Counted from the stretch's first letter, positions 15,326 through 23,624 are shown. The stretch is 24,366 bases of DNA from JAIKWW01 sp052169645 (GCA_052169645.1 JBQNCA010000023.1:1-24366), one strand, 5' to 3'. Translations and numbers: made by a program. The notes: a model not told the origin generated them from the letters alone.

Positions 15326-16261
15326 TTATAGTTCCGTCAAAGTATCCGCATCATCTATTTTTACACTGTCTTTATGAACATTAACTCTGATTCTCCTATC
15401 TACGATTTCTATATCAAGAGGCAGCGGTTCTCCGGTTTCTCCGTCGATATCCGTACTTATCTTTTCTTCCGAATCTATTTGAATTTTCTTTGTCTGAAAA
15501 TAAATGACCTTATCATTATTTTCATGCCTGCCGTGAAGCACGTCGAAAATTAAAATAGGTATTTCGATAATAGGCATTTCTTTAAATATTATAACATCAA
15601 GAACTCCGTCATTTATTGATGAATGAATGCCGAGCTTTCTGAAGCCTCCTGCAGAATTACCGTTTAGTACGACCATAAAGAATATTTCTTCCGACAGCTT
15701 CATCTCCGGTGTACGGATTTCCACCTTTACCGGCTTGAGTGAATGCAATTCCGTAAGCGCTTTCAGATAATATGCCATTATACCCAGTACATTTTTTACA
15801 CTTGCTTCGGTTTTTTGACTGACATCTATTACAGAGCCTATGGCTGCGACATTTACAAAATATCTGTCATTATACCTGCCTACATCTGCAGGTACATAGT
15901 TATCTTCCAATGCTATTTCCAGCATACTGTTTATATCTGTAGGTATTCCGAAATAGTGCGCAAAATCATTCGCAGTTCCTGCGGGAAATACTGCAAGCGG
16001 TATATCCTTATCATTTAATATTAATGCATTTACAACAGAATTTATCGTTCCGTCTCCTCCTGCCGCAATTATTTTTTTGCAGCTTTCATCCAAATTCTTT
16101 ATAACATCATTTATTTTAATATTTGCATCAATTCTAACAGGCTGAACCATCATACCTTTTGCCTGAAACCTGCTTATAATCTTATCAAGATTATTTTTGA
16201 ACATACCGTTTCCTGAACTCGGATTATATACCAGCAGAACCTTGTCATTTATATCTTTCAT
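15326..16261 (-). CDS. Diacylglycerol/lipid kinase family protein (DagK/YegS-like)
   Basis: Protein of 311 residues with the diacylglycerol-kinase catalytic domain at the N-terminus: LLVYNPSSGNG at 9-19, the nucleotide-binding GGDGT at 68-72, and FPAGTANDFA at 92-101. The C-terminal beta-sandwich part is also typical (VLNGNSAGGFRKL, DGVLDVIIF). The family phosphorylates diacylglycerol or related lipids with ATP, feeding phosphatidic acid back into membrane lipid synthesis; lipid specificity cannot be told here. AGGAGG is eight bases before the ATG. It lies between valS and scpA. Confidence 0.9.
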   Translation of the reverse strand: MKDINDKVLLVYNPSSGNGMFKNNLDKIISRFQAKGMMVQPVRIDANIKINDVIKNLDESCKKIIAAGGDGTINSVVNALILNDKDIPLAVFPAGTANDFAHYFGIPTDINSMLEIALEDNYVPADVGRYNDRYFVNVAAIGSVIDVSQKTEASVKNVLGIMAYYLKALTELHSLKPVKVEIRTPEMKLSEEIFFMVVLNGNSAGGFRKLGIHSSINDGVLDVIIFKEMPIIEIPILIFDVLHGRHENNDKVIYFQTKKIQIDSEEKISTDIDGETGEPLPLDIEIVDRRIRVNVHKDSVKIDDADTLTEL

Positions 16262-16310
16262 CTAAAAACCTCCTGCCGTCGACAGACAAATCGTTGCAAG
16301 AACCGTAAAT

Positions 16311-19016
16311 CTATTTTGAAAGCTTCCTTTCCACATTATCTATACTGTCATTGACCTTTGACAGCATTTCCTGATACTTTGCAAGCTTTTCCTTTTCTCC
16401 GTTAATTACATTTTCAGGGGCTTTACTGACAAAGCTTTCATTGGCAAGTTTCTTTTCTATGCGCTCAACCTCACCTGTAAGCTTTTTCTTCTCCTTAGCA
16501 AGACGTTCAGCCTCAGCTCTGTAATCAACAAGCTCGTCCATTGCTATAAAAAGCTCCGCTCCGCTGATAACACCTGACAGGACATCCTCCGAAAGCTGAG
16601 ATTTATCTTCTATATAAGCAATCTCACTCACATTTGCCTGGGTCATAATGTGGCGCTGCCCTCTCCTAAGCTGTTCGGCAGGTTTTCCTGAAGCTAAAAC
16701 TATAAGTCTGACCTTCTTTGAAGGAGCTGCATTAGCTTCGGCTCTCATGTTTCTGATTGCACGTATCGCTTCCATAACAAGCTCCATTGTTGAAGTTTCT
16801 TCGGTGAATATACATTCATTTTTTCTTAAAGGCCAGTCCTGCTTTATTAAAAATCCGTTCTTATTTTCTTCACTGAATTCAGCTTCGGAATGAGGCAGAC
16901 AGCTCCAGATTTCTTCCGTTATAAACGGCATTACCGGATGCAGCAGCTTGAGAAGATCCTTCAAGACCTTTACAAGAACCGCTCTTGCCACCTCTTTATC
17001 AGCCTCGTCATCACCATATAATCTGCTCTTGACAAATTCTATATACCAATCACAATAACTGTTCCAAATCAAATCGTAGGTTTTTTGAGTGCCGAGAGCC
17101 AGCTCGAATTTTTCCATGTTTGAGGTAATCTCCTCTACAGCATCGTTTACCGTGGAAATAATCCATTTGTCTTCATCCGCCAAAGTGATTGAAGTGAGAT
17201 CGCTCAAATCGGCCATAGTCAAAAATTCTTCATTATCATCGACTAAATTCATTATTACAAATCTTGATGCATTCCAAAGCTTGTTCGCAAAATTTCGGCT
17301 TGCTTCCAGCTTCTCCATAACGAAGCGCATGTCATTGCCCGGAGTTATACCGTTTATAAGCATAAAACGCAGAGCATCGGCGCCGTACTGTTCTATTATT
17401 TCCAGCGGATCTATGCCGTTGCCCAAAGATTTGCTCATCTTTCTTCCCTGAGCATCTCTTACCAGACCGTGAACATATACATACTTGAATGGAATTTTGC
17501 CCATGGTTTCCATGCTTGAAAATACCATTCTCACAACCCAGAAAAATATTATGTCATAACCTGTTACAAGGACACTTGTCGGATAGAAATAGTCCAAATC
17601 GTCACTTTTCTCAGGCCAGCCCAAAGTGGAAAACGGCCAAAGTGCGGAGCTGAACCATGTATCGAGTACATCCTCGTCCTGCTTAAGCTTTTTGCTCCCG
17701 CACTTAGGGCAAACTTCGGGAGCATTTTCCTCTACTATGATTTCACCGCAGTCGTTGCAATAATATGCAGGTATGCGATGTCCCCACCACAGCTGCCTGG
17801 AAATACACCAGTCCCTAATATCCTCCAGCCAATGCAGATAAATTTTTTCGAAGCGTTCCGGTACATGAATCAGCTCTCCGCTCTTTGCAACCTCTATCGC
17901 AGGCTTAGCCAATTCTTCCATTTTTACGAACCACTGATCGGAAATCATAGGCTCCACCGCTGAGCTGCATCTGTAGCATTCACCTACAGGAATTACCATA
18001 TCCTCGGTCTTTACCAAATATCCGGCTTCGTCTATATCCCTTATCAGCTGCTTTCTGCATTCATAGCGATCAAGTCCTTCGTACCTGCCAGCCATCTCAT
18101 TCATTGTCGCATCCTTGTTCAGACAAGACCATTTAGGCAGATTATGACGTTCTCCGACCTCAAAATCGTTAGGATCATGTGCCGGAGTAATTTTTACGGC
18201 ACCTGTTCCCTTCTCGGGATCCGGATAAGGATCTGCTATTACGGGAACCTCTCTGTTTACAACAGGAACGATTACAGTCTTTCCTATAAGACTCTTATAT
18301 CTTTCATCCGAAGGACTTACGGCTACAGCGCAATCTCCGAACATAGTTTCCGGTCTGGAGGTTGCAACGGTAATTCCTTCGCTGCCGTCTGCTCCCGGAT
18401 ACCTTACATAATAATATTTAGAATTCTTATCCGCATGTTCAACTTCCGCATCCGAAAGAGAAGTCCCGCAGTCGGGACACCAGTTTATAAGGCGATTGCC
18501 TCTATATATCAAACCTTTCTTATAAAGCTCTACAAATTGACGTACCACGGCACGGCTGCAGCCCTCATCCATAGTAAAGCGCTCTCTGTCCCAATCACAT
18601 GAATTTCCGAGCTTTCGTATCTGCTTGGTGATTGCTCCGCCATATTCTCTTTTCCAATCCCAGACTCTTTCCAAAAATTTTTCACGACCGAGGTCATCCT
18701 TTGTAAGACCTTCCTCTTCTCGAATTTTATTTACAACCTTTACCTCGGTAGCTATACTCGCATGGTCACTGCCCGGAATCCACAGCGTATTGTAGCCCTG
18801 CATTCTTCTCCACCTGATAAGAACATCCTGCAAAGATTGATCCAAAGCATGCCCCATATGCAGCTTCCCCGTTATATTCGGCGGAGGCATAACTATAGTA
18901 AACGGTTCTTTGGATCTGTCATCGCTTGCAGCAAATGCTTCGTTTTTTTCCCATGCATCATATATACGAGATTCAAATGATTTAGGATCATATGTCTTGG
19001 AAAGATTCTTGTCCAT
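16311..19016 (-). CDS. valS: Valyl-tRNA synthetase
   Basis: Class I aminoacyl-tRNA synthetase of 901 residues that charges tRNA-Val. The HIGH-type motif is HMGH at 53-56 and KMSKS is at 526-530. The editing domain includes TSRPETMFGD near 219-228, and a zinc-binding set C420, C423, C436 and C439 precedes DTWFSSALWPFSTLGW. The C-terminal tail is a coiled coil (AEAERLAKEKKKLTGEVERI), the tRNA-binding arm typical of ValRS. AAAGGAG lies nine bases before the ATG. Only 69 bases separate it from rnhB, too short for a T-box leader, which many Firmicutes valS genes have; here it seems to rely on read-through from the rbgA-rnhB promoter. Confidence 0.97.
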   Translation of the reverse strand: MDKNLSKTYDPKSFESRIYDAWEKNEAFAASDDRSKEPFTIVMPPPNITGKLHMGHALDQSLQDVLIRWRRMQGYNTLWIPGSDHASIATEVKVVNKIREEEGLTKDDLGREKFLERVWDWKREYGGAITKQIRKLGNSCDWDRERFTMDEGCSRAVVRQFVELYKKGLIYRGNRLINWCPDCGTSLSDAEVEHADKNSKYYYVRYPGADGSEGITVATSRPETMFGDCAVAVSPSDERYKSLIGKTVIVPVVNREVPVIADPYPDPEKGTGAVKITPAHDPNDFEVGERHNLPKWSCLNKDATMNEMAGRYEGLDRYECRKQLIRDIDEAGYLVKTEDMVIPVGECYRCSSAVEPMISDQWFVKMEELAKPAIEVAKSGELIHVPERFEKIYLHWLEDIRDWCISRQLWWGHRIPAYYCNDCGEIIVEENAPEVCPKCGSKKLKQDEDVLDTWFSSALWPFSTLGWPEKSDDLDYFYPTSVLVTGYDIIFFWVVRMVFSSMETMGKIPFKYVYVHGLVRDAQGRKMSKSLGNGIDPLEIIEQYGADALRFMLINGITPGNDMRFVMEKLEASRNFANKLWNASRFVIMNLVDDNEEFLTMADLSDLTSITLADEDKWIISTVNDAVEEITSNMEKFELALGTQKTYDLIWNSYCDWYIEFVKSRLYGDDEADKEVARAVLVKVLKDLLKLLHPVMPFITEEIWSCLPHSEAEFSEENKNGFLIKQDWPLRKNECIFTEETSTMELVMEAIRAIRNMRAEANAAPSKKVRLIVLASGKPAEQLRRGQRHIMTQANVSEIAYIEDKSQLSEDVLSGVISGAELFIAMDELVDYRAEAERLAKEKKKLTGEVERIEKKLANESFVSKAPENVINGEKEKLAKYQEMLSKVNDSIDNVERKLSK

Positions 19017-19085
19017 TTAAAAATACTCCTTTATAAAATCCGAATCTTAATTCGGACAGATTAAAGACTTAATTAAATTATTTTA

Positions 19086-19799
19086 CTACAAATATGATGA
19101 CTTGTCGCTATTTTTCGACTTAAAACAGTGCCGGTTCCCTCTCCGCTCCATATATTTCACAAGGAACGAGCGTCGATGAATATCGGAAATGCCGGCTCTG
19201 TCCAAACCCTCATAATGAGCTGCCGTACCATATCCTTTATTCCGCTCAAAAGCATAATCGGGATATTGCTTACTGTACTCAATCATCATCCTGTCTCTTG
19301 TAACTTTAGCTATAATTGAAGCTGCTGCTATAGATATACTGCTCGCATCACCTTTTATAACGGCAGTCTGCGGTATCTCCGGCTTATCCAGATTTAAAGC
19401 ATCTATGAGCAGATGCTCCGGCTTTATTTCCAATTCGTTTACAGCCTGCAACATGGCTTCCTTTGTAGCTTCCAAAATATTTATTTCATCTATTACCCAA
19501 TTATCTCTCAAGCCTATACCGACGCTTACCGCCTTGTGCATTATAATTTCATACAGCTCTTCCCTGCGCTTTTCCGAAAGCTTTTTTGAATCGTTTACTC
19601 CGAGTACTTCAAAATCCTCAGGCAATATAACTGCAGCAGCCACCACCGGTCCTGCAAGAGGACCTCGTCCCACCTCGTCTATGCCTGCTATATACTTTAC
19701 ACTTCCGTTACGATTTCCGTCTTTATATATGGAACGCTCCATAACTGTCATTCGCTCAAAATCAGCCTTCATCCTTTCTATACGTTCCTGCTTTGTCAT
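19086..19799 (-). CDS. rnhB: Ribonuclease HII
   Basis: Protein of 237 residues that cuts RNA in RNA-DNA hybrids and removes misincorporated ribonucleotides. The signature GIDEVGRGPLAGPVVAAAVI carries catalytic D41 and E42; D133 (LIDAL) and D151 (KGDASS) complete the metal-binding set, and AAASIIAKVTRDR follows. The N-terminal 35 residues and C-terminal 20 extend slightly past the core. Its start overlaps the rbgA stop by four bases (ATGA), so the two are translationally coupled. Confidence 0.95.
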   Translation of the reverse strand: MTKQERIERMKADFERMTVMERSIYKDGNRNGSVKYIAGIDEVGRGPLAGPVVAAAVILPEDFEVLGVNDSKKLSEKRREELYEIIMHKAVSVGIGLRDNWVIDEINILEATKEAMLQAVNELEIKPEHLLIDALNLDKPEIPQTAVIKGDASSISIAAASIIAKVTRDRMMIEYSKQYPDYAFERNKGYGTAAHYEGLDRAGISDIHRRSFLVKYMERRGNRHCFKSKNSDKSSYL

Positions 19800-20680
19800 C
19801 TTTCGCCTCTTTCATTCAAATTTAAAGGTCTTTCCAGTGTCACTCGTCCTATCTTGGCGGATCTGAACTCTACCAGCAAGGTCTTTGCAGTCCTTTCATA
19901 ATCTATGCGTCCACCTTTCAATATAAAACCTCTCTTGGAAGCGATACTTTCCATTATTTCAAGAGCATCTTCACTAAGTCCCCCCAATTTATAACGCTCC
20001 GTCAGAAGTGCAGGATAATCAATCATAAGTTCTTTTATCAATTCCAGACAAAGAGATTCGATATCCATGATTTCATCCTTGATAGAACCGCAAAAAGCAA
20101 GATTCAAACCTACTTTTCTGTCCTCAAACTTAGGCCACAGTATTCCCGGAGTGTCCAAAAGCTGCATGCCGTTTGTCATCGTCAGCCATTGCTTCCCTCT
20201 CGTAACTCCCGGCCTGTCACCCGTTTGAGCACTTTTTTTACCTGTAAGTCTGTTTATAAGCGAGGATTTTCCTACATTCGGAACACCTACTATCATCAGA
20301 CGAAGCTGACGCTTTCTCGATTTTTCTCTATCTCTTTTTTCCTGTAATCTGTCTAATATACGAAAAAGATTCTTAATGGAATTGCTGTCTCCGCAATCCG
20401 TGGCAACAGCAAGCTTTCCCTGAGATTTAAAGTGTTTGATCCACTCTTCCGTCGCTTTTTTATCTGCCAGATCCTCCTTATTTATAACTATAAGCTCATT
20501 CTTGTTTTCAAGCAGATCTGCTATGATAGGATTTCTGCTCGAAATGGGAATTCTCGCATCTATAACCTCTATAACCGCATCTGTAAGCTTAAGATTCTCC
20601 TTTATCAACTCTCCGGTTTTTTTCATATGCCCCGGATACCAATTCAGATTATCCAATTTTTCTCTCAAGCCGTTTCCCAT
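19796..20680 (-). CDS. rbgA: Ribosome biogenesis GTPase RbgA (YlqF)
   Basis: Circularly permuted GTPase of 294 residues needed for late assembly of the 50S subunit in Firmicutes. The motif order is permuted: G4 NKED at 67-70 comes before G1 GVPNVGKSS at 132-140, G2 near PGVTR at 157-161, and G3 DTPG at 176-179. The N-terminal NWYPGHMKK is typical. GGAGG stands nine bases before the ATG. The position next to rplS and rnhB is the conserved Firmicutes arrangement, though here a terminator separates it from rplS. Confidence 0.95.
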   Translation of the reverse strand: MGNGLREKLDNLNWYPGHMKKTGELIKENLKLTDAVIEVIDARIPISSRNPIIADLLENKNELIVINKEDLADKKATEEWIKHFKSQGKLAVATDCGDSNSIKNLFRILDRLQEKRDREKSRKRQLRLMIVGVPNVGKSSLINRLTGKKSAQTGDRPGVTRGKQWLTMTNGMQLLDTPGILWPKFEDRKVGLNLAFCGSIKDEIMDIESLCLELIKELMIDYPALLTERYKLGGLSEDALEIMESIASKRGFILKGGRIDYERTAKTLLVEFRSAKIGRVTLERPLNLNERGER

Positions 20681-20709
20681 TTACAAATACCTCCGTTTAT
20701 GAAATATCA

Positions 20710-20726
20710 CTGTAATATTATTACAG
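20710..20726. promoter_or_regulatory. Perfect inverted repeat upstream of rbgA
   Basis: CTGTAAT and ATTACAG are perfect 7-base arms around three bases, about 30 bases before the rbgA start codon. Arm length and spacing fit a dimeric repressor operator. No flanking stem extension or T-run is present, so a terminator is unlikely. Confidence 0.45.
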
Positions 20727-20949
20727 GAAATATAATCCTTATGTTGTATTAATATTTTTGCATATATTTACATTTAATTTCCTGCATAGTTAGTCGACTT
20801 TATATCAGTTTTACAAATAATTCCATCGTTGTACCTCAATTAACACCCCAATTTTAGGGGGTCAACGTAAAAAAATGCATACATTTTTTTACAATTTCCG
20901 TGTTAATAAAATGTTAATAAAATATTTTGAATTTCAAAGAAAAAAGGTC

Positions 20950-20978
20950 TTGCAATTTCCATTTATAAGAGCTATATT
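20950..20978 (+). promoter_or_regulatory. Candidate promoter of an orphan small transcript
   Basis: TTGCAA (20950-20955) and TATATT (20973-20978) are exactly 17 bases apart on the plus strand, pointing at the terminator hairpin at 21035-21068. No coding gene follows. Confidence 0.4.
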
Positions 20979-20984
20979 TAAATT

Positions 20985-21078
20985 GAAATTATTATTAATT
21001 TCTATTCTAATTCGTTTCATGTTTCAACAAAATCAAAAGAGCAGCTTTTGCCGAAGAGCTGTTCTTTTAATTTTTTGG
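20985..21078 (+). ncRNA. Candidate small RNA ending in a terminator hairpin
   Basis: Between the promoter at 20950-20978 and the hairpin at 21035-21068 lies about 50 bases of AT-rich, non-coding sequence. The hairpin pairs AAAAGAGCAGCT with AGCTGTTCTTTT (one G-U) and is followed by TTTTTT. The predicted RNA is about 90 bases. The rest of the rbgA-rplS gap (20727-20949, 21079-21218) is AT-rich; the only other structure is a short GC hairpin, ACCCC/GGGGT, at 20845-20862. The hairpin may instead be a stand-alone bidirectional terminator. Confidence 0.35.
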
Positions 21079-21218
21079 TTAATAAATCAGGACAACTCTC
21101 CTGTAATTTATAAATTCCGTCCTCACAAACACCGGATGCACCCTTAGATAGTTGTAGACTTTAATCACAAATAGACGACATTTCCGGGATATAGTACATT
21201 TCCCAATTCTGTCATACC

Positions 21219-21260
21219 AAAAAAGACCCGTCCGATCCTTTCGGATACGGACCGGTCTTC
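21219..21260 (-). terminator. Intrinsic terminator after rplS
   Basis: On the minus strand AAGACCGGTCCGTATCC pairs with GGATCGGACGGGTCTT around a GAAA tetraloop, followed by six T. It stands about 50 bases after the rplS stop and is the strongest terminator in the window. Confidence 0.95.
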
Positions 21261-21311
21261 CGGCGTTCATATTTAAATATAAACCTTGATCCCGATAAAA
21301 CTTCAAAAAGC

Positions 21312-21659
21312 TTATTTTACTTCTCTCGTCTTAATCTTGGCAGCTTTTCCTGTTCTTTCTCTCATATAATTGAGCTTGGCTCTTCTAACCTTACCGTGTC
21401 TTACAACCTCTACTCTGTCAAGCAGCGGAGAATTGAACGGGAAAGTTTTTTCCACACCTACACCTGATGCGATTCTTCTTACTGTAAAAGTCTTGCCGAG
21501 ACCTGCATTCTGAATCTTCAAAACAAAGCCTTCAAAAAGCTGAACTCTTTCCCTGTTGCCTTCCTTGATCTTGATGTAGGTTTTTATGGTATCACCTACC
21601 TGAAGTTCAGGGATATCATCTCTCATGTAATCCTGTTCGATTGCTTCAATAATGTTCAT
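21312..21659 (-). CDS. rplS: 50S ribosomal protein L19
   Basis: Ribosomal protein L19 of 115 residues, located at the 30S-50S interface. Typical segments are IPELQVGDTIKTYIKIKEG, RVQLFEGFVLKIQNAGLG, TFTVRRIASGVGVEKTFPF and RRAKLNYMRERTGKAAKIK. The true start is the ATG at 21659, with AGAGGA six bases before it; the frame stays open upstream to 21788 but that part is leader RNA, not protein. It is a single-gene unit with its own promoter, structured leader and terminator; trmD and rimM, often upstream in Firmicutes, are not here. Confidence 0.97.
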   Translation of the reverse strand: MNIIEAIEQDYMRDDIPELQVGDTIKTYIKIKEGNRERVQLFEGFVLKIQNAGLGKTFTVRRIASGVGVEKTFPFNSPLLDRVEVVRHGKVRRAKLNYMRERTGKAAKIKTREVK

Positions 21660-21680
21660 AAATTTCCTCTTTTCTGTCGT

Positions 21681-21755
21681 AACGTTCTTGCTATGAAACA
21701 GCTTTTGCTGCGCAAGCCTCGTGCTCGCCATAGCAGCGGACCGCCCGCATACGTT
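21681..21755 (-). promoter_or_regulatory. Structured 5' leader of rplS, likely autoregulatory
   Basis: The leader folds by eye into a closed multi-branch shape. The outer stem pairs 21751-21755 with 21681-21685; an inner stem pairs 21729-21734 (CATAGC on the plus strand) with 21690-21695 (GCTATG). Inside it are two hairpins: 21712-21717 with 21723-21728 (one G-U), and CAGC-TTTT-GCTG at 21699-21710. The predicted transcript start falls at the outer stem's first strand. L19 leaders are known in low-GC Gram-positive bacteria; I infer a similar feedback role but did not match the family's consensus. Confidence 0.5.
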
Positions 21756-21759
21756 TGAA

Positions 21760-21788
21760 ATTTTAACATGAACGTATTTCAAAATCAA
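21760..21788 (-). promoter_or_regulatory. Promoter of rplS
   Basis: On the minus strand TTGATT (21783-21788) and TAAAAT (21760-21765) are 17 bases apart; the start would be near 21753. An inverted repeat, ATACGTT/AACGTAT with 15 bases between arms (21749-21755 and 21771-21777), straddles the -10 box. Confidence 0.5.
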
Positions 21789-21904
21789 GTTTTTTATCAG
21801 ATTTTCATTTTAAATTTACATTTAAAACCAATTGGCATTCAAATTATATTTCAATCTGCAAATCCTAATCGGTTTGTGAATCTCGAATCTGAAAGTTCTC
21901 AGGG

Positions 21905-22879
21905 TTAAGCCCTCGGATGAGTTCTGTCAAATACTTCTTTTATACGATTTTTCGTAATATTCAGATAAATCTGTACGGTAGTAACATCTTCATAGCCCAT
22001 AAGCTCCTGTACGGATTTCAAATCCGCACCGTTCTTTATCATATGTGCAGCAAAGGAATTTCTCAAAATCTGCGGAGTAAGCCTGTTTTTTATTCCCGAT
22101 TCGTCGGCATACCTGCGGACAATTTTCCAAACTCCCTGTCTGGTGAGCTTTTCACCGTGATAATTCATAAACAGAAAAACTTCTTCATCTTCAATTTTAG
22201 TAATTTCTTCGTGCTTTAAAATCTTTTTTAAAGCTTCCTGCTTATCAGAAGCATTTCTCAAGCTGTTAAGACGGCTCTCAACCAATTTTGGACGTGACAA
22301 TTCCAGATATCTTAAAAGCGCTTCCCTGCACGGAGCACCCAGAGGTATAATCCTCGCCTTTCCATATTCGCCGTTACATGTAATAAAGCCTATGCGAAAA
22401 TTAACATCCTGCATGCGCAGCTCAGTAAGCTCTGTAACCCGAATCCCGGTACCGTAAAGAATTTCAAGAATAGCCCTGTCTCTTATACCCCTAATCGAAT
22501 CATCCGGCAGTTCCAACAAAGCATTGATTTCATCCATACTCAGATAATCTATATCCTGTTTCTCTATCTTCGGCGGTTTCACACCCTCTGCAGGATTGTT
22601 TTCACGGCTTATCACTCCCGTATCACACAAAAAATCTGCATACGCCCTCACCGATGCAGTTTTACGATTCACTGTAGAACCCGCTCTTCCGTGATTTCTC
22701 AAATTCATTATATACGAAACAATATCCGCATTTGTCATATCCGCAGCATCATTTACCCCTCTTTGCTCAAGATGAGTAAAAAATTGCTTCATATCTCTGC
22801 GGTATGCATCCAAAGTATTTTCCGACAGATTACGTCTTAGCTTCAAATATTCTATATATGCATCTATATGATTTATCAT
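21905..22879 (-). CDS. XerC/XerD-like tyrosine recombinase with altered active site
   Basis: Protein of 324 residues with the XerC/D layout: an N-terminal SAM-like DNA-binding domain (about 1-90) and a C-terminal catalytic domain. R147 (GTGIR), K174 (EYGKARIIPLG), R273 (ILRNSF) and nucleophile Y305 (VQIYLNI) are kept. The two catalytic histidines are not: the H of HxLRH is Q270, the H after the arginine is N274, and the LGH histidine is Y296 in MGYED. Codons read CAG, AAT and TAT, each one base from a histidine codon. Residues about 196-240 hold an insertion compared with XerD. The gene stands among housekeeping genes with no phage genes around, so an ancestral Xer role, weakened or changed, is more likely than an integrase. 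GAGGG is eight bases before the ATG. Confidence 0.85.
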   Translation of the reverse strand: MINHIDAYIEYLKLRRNLSENTLDAYRRDMKQFFTHLEQRGVNDAADMTNADIVSYIMNLRNHGRAGSTVNRKTASVRAYADFLCDTGVISRENNPAEGVKPPKIEKQDIDYLSMDEINALLELPDDSIRGIRDRAILEILYGTGIRVTELTELRMQDVNFRIGFITCNGEYGKARIIPLGAPCREALLRYLELSRPKLVESRLNSLRNASDKQEALKKILKHEEITKIEDEEVFLFMNYHGEKLTRQGVWKIVRRYADESGIKNRLTPQILRNSFAAHMIKNGADLKSVQELMGYEDVTTVQIYLNITKNRIKEVFDRTHPRA

Positions 22880-22909
22880 TCCTCTATCCCTCTCATTTAT
22901 GCATAATTA

Positions 22910-22918
22910 AGTATACCA
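22910..22918 (-). promoter_or_regulatory. Extended -10 promoter for the recombinase gene
   Basis: On the minus strand the sequence reads TGGTATACT, an extended -10 element, about 30 bases before the start codon. No good -35 hexamer is seen. Confidence 0.4.
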
Positions 22919-23037
22919 TAATCCTCTTATCTGATTTTACTAATATCAAAAATACTTATAATGTTCAGCATATATTTTTTTTATGTAATATATTTCTGCA
23001 ATGATATAATAATTATAGACGAAAGAAATATTGTCCC

Positions 23038-23120
23038 TATATAATATAAGATACTAATCTTGACTTACAAAATAATATCCATCGTTATACCATGCATTAT
23101 ATAATATTAAGAAACTAATC
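23038..23120. repeat. Two direct repeats upstream of the Mop-domain gene
   Basis: TATATAATATAAGATACTAATC at 23038-23059 recurs with small changes at 23098-23120, 60 bases apart. Each copy contains a TATAAT. The first has TAGACG 17 bases before it. Between them lies ATCGTTATA, like half of an E. coli ModE site. The repeats may be duplicated promoters or binding sites. The rest of the 22880-23210 gap shows nothing else. Confidence 0.4.
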
Positions 23121-23210
23121 ACGGCATATGTACCGCAATATATAAAAATTTAGAAGAAAGGAAAATGTTGAGAGCTCCCACTAAAAGTTCAATATACTAA
23201 GGAAATAATC

Positions 23211-23624
23211 ATGAGATTGAGTACAGGAAATCAAATCCTCGGGAAAATAGCTAAAATCGACATAGGCAAGACATGCGTAATTTTAACTGTTGAAGCCAAT
23301 GAAATTAAAATCAGAGCCGCCGTTTCAAAAAATGCTTACAATAAACTTAATATGAAAGAAGGTATAGCCGCAATAGTTGCCATAAATGCATTCGATATAA
23401 TGCTTGCGCCCGAAGATGTAAATATAAGCGCCGGAAATAAACTCCTCGGGCGGATTAAAAAAATAGATAAAGGTGAAATAAACTGCAATGTCTATTTAAA
23501 AATTTCAGATGAAGATGAACTTTGTGCCGCCATCTCAACCGCTTCTTTCGACAGCCTGAATCTGACGGAAGGAATGAAAGCCTTAGTTATTTTTAACATA
23601 TCCTCAGTAATAGTCGCTTGTTGA
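23211..23624 (+). CDS. Double Mop/TOBE-domain molybdate-binding protein (molbindin-like)
   Basis: Protein of 137 residues made of two Mop (TOBE-type) domains, residues about 1-69 and 70-137. Each begins with the family's (L/I)SxGNxxLGxI: LSTGNQILGKI and ISAGNKLLGRI, followed by a beta strand, AAVSKNAYNKLNMKEG or AAISTASFDSLNLTEG, and a final hydrophobic strand. Such di-Mop proteins form oligomers that bind molybdate or tungstate in the cytoplasm, as storage or buffer. AAGGA is seven bases before the ATG. No molybdate transporter or cofactor gene is in the window. The stop is followed at once by a second in-frame TGA. Confidence 0.85.
   Translation: MRLSTGNQILGKIAKIDIGKTCVILTVEANEIKIRAAVSKNAYNKLNMKEGIAAIVAINAFDIMLAPEDVNISAGNKLLGRIKKIDKGEINCNVYLKISDEDELCAAISTASFDSLNLTEGMKALVIFNISSVIVAC

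Noticed and set aside
19017..19085. T-box riboswitch before valS
   Set aside because: The gap to rnhB is only 69 bases and lacks the T-box sequence and a terminator.
20875..21147. 90-residue plus-strand ORF
   Set aside because: It runs through the terminator hairpin at 21035-21068, has no ribosome binding site and a composition expected from AT-rich non-coding DNA.
21660..21788. N-terminal extension of L19 of 43 residues
   Set aside because: L19 starts normally at MNIIEAIEQD with its own ribosome binding site; the upstream open frame coincides with promoter and structured leader.
21905..22879. Phage or transposon integrase
   Set aside because: Size and domain layout fit XerC/D, the neighbours are core genes, and no attachment repeats or phage genes are seen.
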